A stretch of DNA of 64,000 nucleotides from Perkinsela sp. pyNocScin1 (Eukaryota > Euglenozoa > Kinetoplastea > Prokinetoplastida > Perkinselidae): NCBI GenBank assembly GCA_964019655.1, contig CAXHTR010000005.1:620001-684000 (forward strand). The letters are read 5' to 3'. The position numbers were made by a program, and so were the translations under genes. Position 1 is the first letter of the stretch, and every line of letters starts with the position of its first letter. Below, one piece after another: positions 28,523-38,450 of this stretch. The notes beneath the pieces are model-generated. The model saw only the letters and a list, made by a program, of their open reading frames with translations. It had not been told where the DNA came from and did no database searches.

Positions 28523-29317
28523 CTAGTGCACCCACTGCATATCTGTGTGGCGTGGCATGCACTCCACGCGATGCACCTCTTCCTTCGAGCCTCGCAATGT
28601 GACTTTTTGAATGTCGATCTGAAAGTCTCGGAGAGACTGCACGATGTTCGAACAGTTCACATCGCCACGAAAATTGTTATCCTGCAGATGCAGCCGCTTC
28701 AGGCCCTGCGGTAGCCGCGACAGGTCGATGTCCCCCGAGAGTGCATTCACATTGAGATTGATTTTTGCAAGGTGTGCTGGAAGATGCGTCAAGTCAACAC
28801 TTCCCAAGAATTGGTTCGCTGCGAGAAACAGCGCCTCAAGCGTCGCTGGCAGGGAGTCTAGCCGAACGCTGCCAGTCAGCACGTTGTTCGAGACGTCGAA
28901 GAGGCGCATTCGAGGTGGCAGGCGCTGGAGGTTGACCTCGCCCTTGAATTGATTGTCGCGGAGACGCAAGAAATCGAGCGTTTCTGGAAGGTCTTCCGTT
29001 GATATGGATCCTTCCAGGCCGCCACCACTGATGTGGAGAAAGATCATGCTCGTTGGGATCCAGCGGAGGTCGATCGAGCCGGCACGGCCTGTGTAGTGGA
29101 ACGTCCTTTTGCTCCAAAGAATGCGCTCGACGCAGCCCGCAGCGTCCATACCGACACCTACCCAGTCCTTGACGTCAACGAAAGAGCCGTCGGCGCTCTG
29201 GAAGGGTGCCTTATCTGCAAAATCTTGCACGAGCAGCTCGAGGCGGGCCTGTTGCGGAAGAAACGAGGGGTCACAGCGCCCCAGCGCTTCAGGGTCAATG
29301 AGGATGAAATAGTTCAT
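28523..29317 (-). CDS. Type A secreted LRR protein
   Basis: 264 residues from the first ATG (29315-29317); codons upstream are in frame but have no ATG. The leader is extremely short (MNYFILI) before DPEALGRCDPSFLPQQARLELLV. The cap is KDWVGVGMDAAGCV. Seven repeats (GSISTEDLPETLDFLRL, GSVDLTHLPAHLAKINL, GDIDLSRLPQGLKRLHL), then an unusual charged tail with KVTLRGSKEEVHRVEC. It is tail-to-tail with nothing and lies 114 bp from the next minus-strand LRR gene. Confidence 0.86.
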   Translation of the reverse strand: MNYFILIDPEALGRCDPSFLPQQARLELLVQDFADKAPFQSADGSFVDVKDWVGVGMDAAGCVERILWSKRTFHYTGRAGSIDLRWIPTSMIFLHISGGGLEGSISTEDLPETLDFLRLRDNQFKGEVNLQRLPPRMRLFDVSNNVLTGSVRLDSLPATLEALFLAANQFLGSVDLTHLPAHLAKINLNVNALSGDIDLSRLPQGLKRLHLQDNNFRGDVNCSNIVQSLRDFQIDIQKVTLRGSKEEVHRVECMPRHTDMQWVH

Positions 29318-29430
29318 TTCAGCAGAAGACAATCAAAGAATAGGGAAAATTTGAAGGCTTATGCGCTTTGTCTTCGCATCGCAGATATTTCTGTCTGAGA
29401 GAGGTTGGTAAGGCGCAAAGTATCAGAGTA

Positions 29431-30147
29431 TCACACATACACATTCAAACCAGGTGCGGCAGAATCGGTCACTTGCACCGCTTCACGGGTGATAGAGTTG
29501 TGCAAATCGGTGCTCCCCATCTTCACCACACATACATTTTTTGCAATAAAAGCCTTGGTGAAATAGTTGGATGCGACGTTGATACACCGGATGCTGCTGG
29601 GAAGAGAGAGTATGCGTAGCTCCCCTGTAAAACAGTTCGCGCTCAGGCCAAGCAATTCGAGATTTGCTGGGAGCGAACTGAGGTTCACTTCGCCGCTCAG
29701 TTTATTGGCACATGCCTGAAATATCTGAATCTTTTCACCAAGCGCTGTGAAGTCCAAGGTCCCGGAGAGATTGTTCTCAGATATATCAAGGAGCTCGAGG
29801 CCCGCAGGTAAGTGTTTGATGTCAATGCTGCCCTCGAAGTCGTTCCGCGAGAAATCTGCTCTTTTGACTGTGCGTGGCAAATAAACAAATTGCAGAGATC
29901 CACTGAGCCCACACTCGTTCCAGCTGATCTCCGTCAAATTTGCGGCATCATCGCACTCTACGCTCGCCCACTCGCAGGCATCTGGATACGAGTCGCGGTT
30001 ACCGCGTACATAAGACAGGTAGTCACCTCGCATATTCGAAATAAATAGCTCAACGAGCGTCTGCTGCGGCATGGAGTGTAGATCTGCACGGCCAAGTGAT
30101 GGGTCGACGGAGACCACGTGAAAAATGAAAGTCGTCATGCAGGGCAT
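29431..30147 (-). CDS. Type A secreted LRR protein with cysteine cap
   Basis: 238 residues from the ATG at 30147; an in-frame ATG at 30204 lies upstream of a long pyrimidine tract on this strand, so the inner start is preferred. The leader MPCMTTFIFHVVSV precedes DPSLGRADLHSMPQQTLVELFI. The cap is ACEWASVEC. Five repeats (GSIDIKHLPAGLELLDI, GEVNLSSLPANLELLGL, GELRILSLPSSIRCINV) and a tail with two valine-rich strands ending LNVYV. Its start region overlaps or abuts that of the opposite-strand copy at 30158. Confidence 0.85.
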   Translation of the reverse strand: MPCMTTFIFHVVSVDPSLGRADLHSMPQQTLVELFISNMRGDYLSYVRGNRDSYPDACEWASVECDDAANLTEISWNECGLSGSLQFVYLPRTVKRADFSRNDFEGSIDIKHLPAGLELLDISENNLSGTLDFTALGEKIQIFQACANKLSGEVNLSSLPANLELLGLSANCFTGELRILSLPSSIRCINVASNYFTKAFIAKNVCVVKMGSTDLHNSITREAVQVTDSAAPGLNVYV

Positions 30148-30157
30148 GGGTTTTTGA

Positions 30158-31042
30158 TTGAAATTAAAAAAAATAAGAGAAAAATCCACCTTTAAATCAT
30201 TCATTTCAATACTCCTGCTACTTTTCGAATTCTTGTGCTTTCACGCTTCTGTAGCTTCAAATGTCTCTCACAGTGCTGATCTCCCTTGCGAACTGTTTTC
30301 GCAGGCAGATGACCAGCTGGCTCTTCCGACACATAATTTCTACGCTTTGCAGCAGCGCTCCATCGAAGAGGCCCTCGCTTCAAGCGAAAACGTCAAGGAT
30401 GGGTGGTGGCGCATCGCCCTCGATACAGGCGCAGATAGAGCAGACTGCTGCGCGTGGCGTGTCATAAGGTGCACCGATGGGATTGTAGATACACTTCTCC
30501 TTCCAGAAAGCTGGAACACATGCGAAATTGATTTCTTCTTTCTCCCACCGACTATTCAATTCTTTCACTCTGTGCACTGTATTGTCAAGCAATTTTCGCT
30601 GCGGGCACTTCCACGTGACCTGCGCTACATTTTTCTGCTGCATGCGACAACACACGGTCAGGCAGGCACGCCGACAACGGTTCTGAACACCGCCGACTTT
30701 CCCGCCAAGATCGGAAAGGTCAATCTGGGCATGCGCACGCCGTATCTTACTTCTATTGTCATCCCGTCACTACCAGCAACGCTTCGTCTGTTGTATGTAT
30801 CGAACGGAAAGCACATTCAGCGAGCTATCGTCTGCAATGCTGGGCTCCCTGATGGCCTCGAACGCGTCGGTATTTTTTAGGGTAGTTTCTCAAAAAAGAC
30901 AACATTAGCCAGCGCAAGCGGTCGAAAGGTTGATAGCCGCATTCGGGCGATAAATATAGAGTCCCGAGAAAAAGAATCTGTTCGAATATTTCAATACTAC
31001 GAGGAATATCAAGCGATGTGCGATGAAATAAAAGAAAGGTAA
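30158..31042 (+). pseudogene. Type B LRR gene without in-frame ATG and with an internal stop
   Basis: The mature-protein frame (ADDQLALPTHNFYALQQRS, cap CCAWRVIRC, repeats LRALPRDLRYIFL) is open from a TGA at 30155 but contains no ATG until deep inside. The only leader-like ATG, at 30261 (MSLTVLISLANCF), is in another frame that would have to change at about 30300. At the other end TAG at 30878-30880 interrupts the protein after GLERVGIF. The same frame then continues with a type B tail (GRKVDSRIRAINIE) to TAA at 31040-31042. Two independent lesions indicate a silent copy. Confidence 0.78.
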
Positions 31043-31264
31043 TAAGAGGGTTGGATATCTAGAGCGTAAAGTAAATCAGTTCCATCGAGTCATACATAGA
31101 CTGTAGAAATTTTGCTCTCTATACGATGCAGCTCGAGATGTGATCGCTTAGGCATACGAACATCATCTTTTTCTAACGGCTTTTCCAGGAAATGAAAAGT
31201 TTCAAACTGAACAATTCGTATCGTATTCGTCGTATTCTCTATATTTTCTCTCTATTTCTGAAAG
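31043..31264 (+). promoter_or_regulatory. Spacer ending in pyrimidine tract and AG directly before ATG
   Basis: The last 30 bases (about 31233-31264) are a C/T-rich run ending CTGAAAG, after which the ATG of the next gene follows immediately. If this AG is the acceptor, the leader contributed by the genome is zero bases long. Confidence 0.4.
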
Positions 31265-31978
31265 ATGCTATCTTCGCTCATTTCCTTGGGTCTCATCCTG
31301 ACTACTGCTGCTGCAGATATAGCCGACGCCCCGCCACTACCACAGAGCCAAGCACATCAACAGGAATGCATGCTACGCCTCGTCCAATTCAAGAACTCCA
31401 TGTGCTTCGACCAGTTCTACAGGGGCGTTGTGAAGTGTACCGGCGCTGGGGTCGTCCGCGACGCATGCGCGTGGACAGCCATTGACTGTACGAACGGCGT
31501 CGTCAGAAATCTCCTGTGGCTCGTCAACCACGGCGACTTCCTCGATATCGAGTGGATTCCGCCAACGGTGCGGCGCTTCAACGTCTCGTATGGGAAAGTG
31601 GCGCATCCACTGAATGTGCGAGCGCTGCCACGAAGTCTCATTGAGCTGACTGTCAATCACGCATTTATGGAAGGGTCGCTGGATACCGAGCTGCTCCCAC
31701 CACATATGGTCGACCTGTCGCTCGTCGAGAATGCGCTGACGGGTACTATTCGTCTCTGCGCCCTACCACCAGCCATGAAGCGCATCGATCTGCGCCGAAA
31801 CGCTTTTGACAAATTGATTGTCCTCAACAGCTCGCTCCCTGCCAGCCTTGAGCGTGTGCAGCTGAGCTGGCGAAAGCAGCGGATTTCGATCGTCTCACTC
31901 GATGGACCGGTGGATCCGCGCGTGACAGTGCAGCACGTCAAGTACGGCTTTTTCTCGGGAAATCGAAAGAAGGGGTGA
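31265..31978 (+). CDS. Type B secreted LRR protein
   Basis: 237 residues. The leader MLSSLISLGLILTTAAA precedes DIADAPP, with a textbook small-residue cleavage site. HQQECMLRLVQF is the reference form of the type B motif, and ACAWTAIDC is the cap. Then EWIPPTVRRF, and repeats including VRALPRSLIELTV, GSLDTELLPPHMVDLSL and GTIRLCALPPAMKRIDL. The tail ISIVSLDGPVDPRVTV is the complete type B ending. Use this gene as a family type specimen. Confidence 0.9.
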   Translation: MLSSLISLGLILTTAAADIADAPPLPQSQAHQQECMLRLVQFKNSMCFDQFYRGVVKCTGAGVVRDACAWTAIDCTNGVVRNLLWLVNHGDFLDIEWIPPTVRRFNVSYGKVAHPLNVRALPRSLIELTVNHAFMEGSLDTELLPPHMVDLSLVENALTGTIRLCALPPAMKRIDLRRNAFDKLIVLNSSLPASLERVQLSWRKQRISIVSLDGPVDPRVTVQHVKYGFFSGNRKKG

Positions 31979-32225
31979 AAACCGGCGGTTTTGAGATCGA
32001 TTGTATTTTGCCCAGGTCTTTGATTGAACGTTTATTTTTTCGTGTAGTTTTTAGCATTTTACGCACCCTGATGGTTTTCCGTCGATTCTGTCCCGGCCAT
32101 TTATGACCTGAAACTGCTAAAAGCACAAAAAGAATGTAAAATCTATGAACATTTGTCACTCCAAAATCTATGAGTCTATGTTTGAAAATATTTTCCATAG
32201 GTCTTTCACTCCCCACATCCACTGC

Positions 32226-33542
32226 TCAAAGTTTGAGCTTTGTCGAGCGCACGACCTTTCCATTCTTCTGCACGCATTTTCGTATGGAATTACCCGAGAG
32301 GTCGATCTCCCCAAGTGTCGACGAAAGCGTCCCGCACACGACCTTTTGCTGCGCGATCGCATTGTTTTTCAGCGAAAGCATGGCGAGTGATTTCGGGAGA
32401 CCGAGAAGGGAGAGCGGCCCCGATATGGAGTTGTTCTCAAGGCGAATGGAGCGAATGCGGCTCGGAAGGCTTTGCAGGTCAATAGGCCCCTCGATCTCGT
32501 TGTCGGCCATGTGCAAGCAGAGCAGGCCATCGGGGAGCGCTGTCAAGTCGATTTGGCCAGTCAGCGCGTTTGACGAGGCGTCAAAGTTTTGCATGGCAGT
32601 TGGCAGCTCGCTGAGGTTGACTTCCCCTGAGAGATTGTTCTCGCTCACGTAGAGCGAGACCATGTGGCGCGGGATCTCGCTGAGAAGTAGAGACCCCTGT
32701 AGGTGGTTCCGCGAGAGCCGAATGAGCGTCGTCGCTGCGCTCACACTCGCCCAGTCGACGGACGTGAACGCGTTCATGCGTAAGTCAGCAGAGAGGCTCG
32801 TGAGCTTCGAGAGGTTGACGCTTCCCGTAAAACCATTCGTGTGGGCGATGAGCTCAGTGCCGTCAGGCAGAGCATGCAGCGCGATTTCGCCGACAAAAGA
32901 ATTTGACGCGCAGCTGAGCAAGCGCATCGTCTCCGGCAAATTTTCGATGTCGAGGGACCCCTCAAACTTGTTCTTGTGGATGCTGAGGGACTGTAGACCA
33001 GCGGGCAGGGCAGTCAGATCAGCGCTGCCGTGCATTCGGTTATTGTAAATGCTGCACTCAAGCATGGCTGAAGGCAGCGCAGTAAAGTCCACAGTTCCTT
33101 CTAGCCGATTTGATTGCAACGCAAGTTTTTCGAGTTGCTGTGGCAGCTTCGCTGTGTGTAACGATCCTGTCAGCATATTCTCAAACAAGCGGATCGTACG
33201 CGCGCTCACTGGCATGTGTTCTGCCTGAAACTCTGTTTGTATGGATGACTTGATAATTGAAAAGTCTGTGACAGTCGCAGGGACCCATGCGAAGTCGAGG
33301 CTCGCCTTGAAGTACCCAGACCACGCCGACCACTCAACGGCCGTCACCTCGCCTTCCGTAGAGACGCTGACCCCCGGCCACTGCTCGATATCGAGGAAGT
33401 TGCCGGAGGCATCACAGATACCCTTGAAGTGCCGTTGCTGCACAAAATTTTCCATGAGGGCCTGCTGGGAGAGCGTCGTATAATCGAGTCTACCGAGGGC
33501 CTCAGCATCAGCGAACGCGACGTGTGCACACAGAAAAGACAT
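32226..33542 (-). CDS. Type A secreted LRR protein, 15 repeats
   Basis: 438 residues. The leader MSFLCAHVAFA precedes DAEALGRLDYTTLSQQALMENFV. The cap is EQWPGVSVSTEGEV. Fifteen repeats with two irregular ones in the middle (GSVNLSKLTSLSADLRM and the short TSVDWASVSAATTLIRL). The tail RKCVQKNGKVVRSTKLKL matches the type A R-x-V-x-x-NG form. It converges with the type B gene at 31265-31978. Intact frame. Confidence 0.89.
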   Translation of the reverse strand: MSFLCAHVAFADAEALGRLDYTTLSQQALMENFVQQRHFKGICDASGNFLDIEQWPGVSVSTEGEVTAVEWSAWSGYFKASLDFAWVPATVTDFSIIKSSIQTEFQAEHMPVSARTIRLFENMLTGSLHTAKLPQQLEKLALQSNRLEGTVDFTALPSAMLECSIYNNRMHGSADLTALPAGLQSLSIHKNKFEGSLDIENLPETMRLLSCASNSFVGEIALHALPDGTELIAHTNGFTGSVNLSKLTSLSADLRMNAFTSVDWASVSAATTLIRLSRNHLQGSLLLSEIPRHMVSLYVSENNLSGEVNLSELPTAMQNFDASSNALTGQIDLTALPDGLLCLHMADNEIEGPIDLQSLPSRIRSIRLENNSISGPLSLLGLPKSLAMLSLKNNAIAQQKVVCGTLSSTLGEIDLSGNSIRKCVQKNGKVVRSTKLKL

Positions 33543-33655
33543 TCGAATGAGAATAAACTGGGTAAGTGATAAGCAATGGCAGAAAATTTTGAGAATCTTC
33601 TTCGATGCAATAATTTGAAAGCAAATTTTCGAAAAGTTCTTCAGGTGTATTTTTA

Positions 33656-34588
33656 CTACTCTTTCTTCACGAGGCAGCTGTCACTGAGGGCATAGCCATT
33701 CCGTATGCTTCGAATGGCGTATTCGTCGATGACCCATTTATTCTCCTCAAAATTGATCATGCGCAGGGCTTCCGGAACGTTCGCGAAGTTCAACTTTCCA
33801 TCCAGCTGGTTCCCATTGATCAAGAGCTCTTCCATGGTCGGCGGGAGCTGTGCGAAGCTGACGCTACCGCAGAACTCGTTGAAATCGAGGTGAAGCTCTT
33901 CCATTTCCGCGGGGAGTTCGTCGAGCGTGATGCCCCCGCTCAGATTGTTGTGCGAGAGGTACAGGGCGATGAGCGACTTCGGTAGCGCCGCGAAGTTAAC
34001 CGTTCCTGTGAAATTATTCTTGGAAAAGTTCGCCTCTGTGAGTGATGGCGCGTTTCTATCGATTCGAATACTTCCTGTGAATTCATTGTATGCGACGTTG
34101 ATGACCCTGAGGGCCGTAGGTAGAACGGCGACGTCGAGCTTGCCACTCAGCGAATTGTCTTCGCAGTGAAAGTGGACGAGCGAGTCTGGAAGCTGCGAGA
34201 TATCGAGACCGCCTATGAATTCGTTCTGGTTCACCCAAAATGATTTGAGACAGGGCGGGAGATTGGATGTATCCAGCGACCCGCCAATGCGGTTGTAGTC
34301 GATGTGGAAGTGCTCTATAGTCTGTGGGATGAAGCGAAGGTTGATGGAGCCACGCGCAGAGACAAGGAGATCGACTTTCTCGACGTTGTTGTCGTCATCA
34401 AACTCAAGGCAGTCCCACTCGTTGATATCCAAGAATGCGCCGTCCTCGTCTTTGTACTCATCTGTGTTTGTCAGATCACTGAAGAGGAGCTCCATGAGGC
34501 TTTGCTGTGGAAGCGCATCACAGTCGACTCGGCTTAAGCGCAAAGCGGATGGATCGTCACACAGAAGGAGAGGACACAGCATCATCAT
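33656..34588 (-). CDS. Type A secreted LRR protein
   Basis: 310 residues. The leader MMMLCPLLLC precedes DDPSALRLSRVDCDALPQQSLMELLF. The cap is NEWDCLEFDDDNNV. Nine repeats (GGLDISQLPDSLVHF, GKLDVAVLPTALRVI, GSVSFAQLPPTMEEL). One unit is atypical (GSIRIDRNAPSLTEANF). It lies 113 bp upstream of the 32226-33542 gene start on the same strand and probably shares its transcript. Confidence 0.88.
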   Translation of the reverse strand: MMMLCPLLLCDDPSALRLSRVDCDALPQQSLMELLFSDLTNTDEYKDEDGAFLDINEWDCLEFDDDNNVEKVDLLVSARGSINLRFIPQTIEHFHIDYNRIGGSLDTSNLPPCLKSFWVNQNEFIGGLDISQLPDSLVHFHCEDNSLSGKLDVAVLPTALRVINVAYNEFTGSIRIDRNAPSLTEANFSKNNFTGTVNFAALPKSLIALYLSHNNLSGGITLDELPAEMEELHLDFNEFCGSVSFAQLPPTMEELLINGNQLDGKLNFANVPEALRMINFEENKWVIDEYAIRSIRNGYALSDSCLVKKE

Positions 34589-34698
34589 TTGAGAAGGAGA
34601 AGAGGAACAACAAAAGATAAAAAGTCTATCTCTGAAGCATTACTAAGAGCGTGATTTTCCTAATTGACTATAAGAGACGAAATAAATGGGAAGACAAA

Positions 34699-35514
34699 TT
34701 ACCATGGAGGTAAGATGAGCACAGCTTTCCCCATAGGAATTGTCATGTGCAACTTACCGCTCTGTTGCACGATTTTACCAAATTTGCTCCCATCGACCAT
34801 CAGGCTTCGCAGGGAAGCTGGCATTTCCCCGACGACAAGCATATCCTGTTGAAACTTGTTTTCTTGCAAATGGAGCAGCTGCATTCTCCTCGGGAACTCT
34901 GGAAGCAGTAATTCACCGCTCAGCGAATTACATTGTAGGCTAAGCAGACTTAGCCGAGGTGGTAATGACGAGAGGTCGATGGGCCCTGAAAAATCATTGT
35001 TGTTTGCCATGAAGCGGGTGATGGACATAGGTAGGGCCGGAAGATCAAGGTTTCCGTGAAACTCGTTCGCCTGAATATCCACTGTTCGCGTGTTTGGCGG
35101 CAGTCCGGAAACATCGAGCCCTCCCTTGAAACAATTATGCGAAAGATTGAGATTCTTTAAGCCTCGGGGTAGCTCATGCGTATTCACAGTACCATCTAAA
35201 TCAGAGCTAGAGAATGAGAACTTTTCGAGTGTTGTTGGCAGCCATTGAAGGTCGATACATTTACCCACTACAGACGTGTTGCGACCCCACTCGATGGATA
35301 CGACACCACTATCTTCGTGGCATTCAACCCCTGTCCAATGCTTCACATCGTGAAAGTTTCCATTAACATCCGTGAAGTGCTCTCGAAAGTCACAAACTAG
35401 AATCTCCATGCACTGCTGCGCTGTCAGCAAACTTCGATCAAAGCGCCCAATGATTTCTGGTGCTGAGTCGATTGTGACCAAACGAATCATCATTTTTAAA
35501 TAATTTACTTCCAT
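34699..35514 (-). CDS. Type A secreted LRR protein
   Basis: 271 residues from the first ATG; the ATG seven codons in (MMIRLVTI) is the more family-like start. The signature reads DSAPEIIGRFDRSLLTAQQCMEILV. The cap is KHWTGVECHEDSGVV, with a single cysteine. Seven repeats (GTVNTHELPRGLKNLNL, GPIDLSSLPPRLSLLSL, GELLLPEFPRRMQLLHL) and a tail FGKIVQQSGKLHMTI of type A form. Confidence 0.87.
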   Translation of the reverse strand: MEVNYLKMMIRLVTIDSAPEIIGRFDRSLLTAQQCMEILVCDFREHFTDVNGNFHDVKHWTGVECHEDSGVVSIEWGRNTSVVGKCIDLQWLPTTLEKFSFSSSDLDGTVNTHELPRGLKNLNLSHNCFKGGLDVSGLPPNTRTVDIQANEFHGNLDLPALPMSITRFMANNNDFSGPIDLSSLPPRLSLLSLQCNSLSGELLLPEFPRRMQLLHLQENKFQQDMLVVGEMPASLRSLMVDGSKFGKIVQQSGKLHMTIPMGKAVLILPPW

Positions 35515-35640
35515 TGTGAATGAATTATGTGCGAAGGCTATTGAGGAGCCATGTAGTGTGAATAAAACCTTATGCTAAAGACACCTAGAAGCTTACGCAA
35601 TATTTTGTACCGCTGGGAATGAGTCGAGGCTTAATTGAAT

Positions 35641-36270
35641 TTAAAATGTGAGCCGAGCATCATCGATCTCGAAGCCATTCCGATCCGTCACCGTTTCGAA
35701 CTTGTTGCCTTCAAGCCGAAGATTTACGAGAGATCTTGGAAGAACACCAATTTTTACATCTCCATGAAATTGATTCGCTTGCAGACACAAATAGCGGATA
35801 TAGGGTGGCAAAGCAGTAAGTTCCAATGTTCCGCTAAAAAGATTTGTGTGGAGAACGAGATTGAAAAATTTATTCGAAAGATTGCATAGGTCTAAGGTCC
35901 CGCTCAGCGCATTGCGCTGGAGATAGAGATGCTCAATGTTCTTCGGCAGGCCACGCATGTCAAGTGTTCCATTGAATTTCGTCCCTGTTATGCTTACATC
36001 CTTCACGGTTGATGGTAGCCATTGAAAATCTATTGATCCGTGAACCTGGCCATTCCAGAAAGAATCTCTCCAACATATCTCGACTATTGTTTCTCCATGG
36101 AAGTCAACGCCTCCCCATGACGTGATGTCCAAATATCCACCATCAGCATCTTGAAATTTAGTCTTCCCCTGAAGACCATCGACAAGAAGCTCCATCTGTG
36201 TCTGCACAGGCATGGAATCAAGATCAAGCCTGCTTAAGAAGCCTTCCGCTGTTGACACGAAAGCAATCAT
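35641..36270 (-). CDS. Type A secreted LRR protein, shortest array
   Basis: 209 residues, five repeats, the smallest intact type A protein here. The leader is MIAFVSTA before EGFLSRLDLDSMPVQTQMELLV. The cap is TSWGGVDFHGETIV. Repeats GTLDMRGLPKNIEHLYL, GTLELTALPPYIRYLCL and GDVKIGVLPRSLVNLRL, then FETVTDRNGFEIDDARLTF, which is the complete type A tail. The shortness is therefore a real array-length difference, not truncation. Confidence 0.87.
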   Translation of the reverse strand: MIAFVSTAEGFLSRLDLDSMPVQTQMELLVDGLQGKTKFQDADGGYLDITSWGGVDFHGETIVEICWRDSFWNGQVHGSIDFQWLPSTVKDVSITGTKFNGTLDMRGLPKNIEHLYLQRNALSGTLDLCNLSNKFFNLVLHTNLFSGTLELTALPPYIRYLCLQANQFHGDVKIGVLPRSLVNLRLEGNKFETVTDRNGFEIDDARLTF

Positions 36271-36491
36271 TGTCTAATCTTAGAATTTGTATGCTTTTAG
36301 AAAATCAAGCAGTGTCAGCATTTCGCACTTATTCCAATAGATTAAGTATAATGCAGCGGAGTCTGTGTGTTGAGTCTCTTGCAAAGTTTCATGGCTCAAA
36401 TTGCCAGAACGAATTTCATATATGACTTGTTGAACTCTTTCACATTACTTTAGAGTTACTTTCAGACACACGTCTTTCCTGAGCTGGTCAC

Positions 36492-37205
36492 CTACAAAAA
36501 GGTGCTATCGTACTTTCTGCTCCGCTTGCCGCTCTTATCCTGAATGTGAAAAATGGATATTTGACCTCCCTTCGGTTTCGTATCGAGCGCTATGTACCGT
36601 ATGTGCTTGCCTTTTCGGCTAAAAACAGCAGTTTTCAAGCTATCTGGAAATTCATTGTTCGTACTTGCAACTGCATCGATGGCGTTGAGCCGTAGATCTA
36701 TTTTTTCGATGTTTTGAGGCAGTCGCAAAACAGTTACAGTTCCCCCAAAGCGATTTTCTATTGCTGAAAAGAGGGTTAAATGCAGTGGTAGTGCTGTCAG
36801 ATCAAGTTGACCATACAGGCTACATGAGGGCGCAACGAAGATTTTTAGATTTTTTGGAAGCATTCGTGTTTCCAAGGGCGCGATCGCATTAAGGCCTCGG
36901 AGAACTATCTCAACCACGTCTGATGGAAACCACATCGGATGAAAGACGAAATCTCTTGGGTGCGCTTGCCAGTGGATCGCAGTTATCGTTCCCAACAAAC
37001 AGCTGACGCCACACCACGTGCAAACATCATCTCGCTTTCCTGTAGATTCCACAAGCGAGAGTTCGCACGCATTGCTCTGCTCCGAGAAGTCAGTGTAAAA
37101 TCTAGTGAGATGATGCATCGATCTGTCCTGCATGCATTTGTCCATGGTGACTGGACAGTCTGTGACAACAGAGGCGACAAACAAAATGCGGGCCCATATG
37201 AACAT
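36492..37205 (-). CDS. Type B secreted LRR protein
   Basis: 237 residues from the first ATG (37203-37205). The leader MFIWARILFVASVV precedes TDCPVTMDKCMQD. The cap VCTWCGVSC has an extra cysteine. Then MWFPSDVVEIVL, TRMLPKNLKIFVAPSC, GQLDLTALPLHLTLF and GTVTVLRLPQNIEKIDL. The tail KHIRYIALDTKPKGGQISI has the LD of type B, with GGQI replacing DPRV. Same strand as the type A genes on either side. Confidence 0.85.
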   Translation of the reverse strand: MFIWARILFVASVVTDCPVTMDKCMQDRSMHHLTRFYTDFSEQSNACELSLVESTGKRDDVCTWCGVSCLLGTITAIHWQAHPRDFVFHPMWFPSDVVEIVLRGLNAIAPLETRMLPKNLKIFVAPSCSLYGQLDLTALPLHLTLFSAIENRFGGTVTVLRLPQNIEKIDLRLNAIDAVASTNNEFPDSLKTAVFSRKGKHIRYIALDTKPKGGQISIFHIQDKSGKRSRKYDSTFL

Positions 37206-37598
37206 TTCAATGCAGAAAGCTATACAACGAAATTGATCCACATACGATCTAAGCCAATCATCTAAACTTCAATGACAAATAACGCAATCATTATGCTGAA
37301 GATAATTTACTCGCCGTTGCTAACTTGTTGTGCCACGAAGCCCTAAGAGATTCGCGCCAAGAATCGATATGACTCCGCCATTTTTCCTCATGACCTTCTC
37401 AAAGTTGTTGTCTCACTTTAACCGATCTAGCTTTCACCAAAGTAACAGCGCAAAACATGATGGACTTCGGAAAGAAGCATATTTGCAAATCTCCATTATC
37501 TGCGGGAGATAGAATCGAATAATAGTATTCAAATTCCTTTATAAGGTAACGTCGCTTAGAGAACAATGCTTGAATATATCATCCCGACGAACACAGGG

Positions 37599-38396
37599 TT
37601 AGAAAGGAAGCACCTCTTGCGCTTGGATCTCTTCACCGTTTTCATCTATGCACATCGCAATTCCCGCGTTGCGGTAATCAATAAAAAATCCATCAGAATT
37701 AGAAGGACGGATGATCTCCAGTATCCTCTGGCTGAAGAGATTATCGTTTAAACCCATACTTCGCATCTTGCCTGGCATGCGGATCACATTGAATCTCCCT
37801 GAGAGAAGGTTGTTATTCAAAAGCAAAAAGGCCATGTTCTCCGGCAAAAACCTTAGATCGATGCTTCCGGAGAATTGATTGAATCCTGCGCTGAATTGAA
37901 CGACTGTATCAGGTAAAGCTGGAATGTTAAGAGACCCTTTAAACGAATTCCATCCGATAAATATCTTGCCTATTTCTCGAGGGAGCCCAGAAATATCAAA
38001 TTCTCCACAGAAATCGTTGCTCATAATTTTAAAGAACCAAAGGCTTCTAGGAAGCAAGTTTGTTTCAACTGTTCCTTGAAGTTCATTTCGCAAGACACAA
38101 AAGGTACGCACTTTCGATGGAATCCATTTGAGATGAATAGTTCCACCCGATATTGTGAAAGAATTACACCACCATATTTCTATTAAGTCTGTATAAAGCG
38201 TATTATCACAAGTACCATCAAATGTGAGGCCGTCCCACTCTTGAGCGGATATGTATGCACCATTTTCATCCTTGAACCTCGAATTCATTTCCAAATCGCT
38301 GATCATAAGCTCTAGAAGTGTCTGGTCAGAGAGTGATGCGTAATCAGCTCGTGCCAAATTCATATCTTCTATCGAAATAAGGAGAAGTCGATTCAT
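37599..38396 (-). CDS. Type A secreted LRR protein next to the hAT insertion
   Basis: 265 residues. The leader MNRLLLISIEDM precedes NLARADYASLSDQTLLELMI. The cap is QEWDGLTFDGTCDN. Six repeats (GTVETNLLPRSLWFF, GEFDISGLPREIGKIFI, GSIDLRFLPENMAFLLL) and an unusual tail ending AMCIDENGEEIQAQEVLPF. The hAT element begins 62 bp upstream of the start codon, so this gene's 5' region has probably been altered by the insertion. Confidence 0.86.
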   Translation of the reverse strand: MNRLLLISIEDMNLARADYASLSDQTLLELMISDLEMNSRFKDENGAYISAQEWDGLTFDGTCDNTLYTDLIEIWWCNSFTISGGTIHLKWIPSKVRTFCVLRNELQGTVETNLLPRSLWFFKIMSNDFCGEFDISGLPREIGKIFIGWNSFKGSLNIPALPDTVVQFSAGFNQFSGSIDLRFLPENMAFLLLNNNLLSGRFNVIRMPGKMRSMGLNDNLFSQRILEIIRPSNSDGFFIDYRNAGIAMCIDENGEEIQAQEVLPF

Positions 38397-38450
38397 TCTA
38401 ATCTATAGATTTAGAAAAGTTGTGGGTACGTAGTAAATTTAGCTATCACG

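Noticed and set aside
30840-31042. Idea that TAG is generally read as sense in this genome
   Set aside because: Other genes, including the 16398 and 25624 LRR genes, end at TAG in the right place for their family, so TAG is used as a normal stop.
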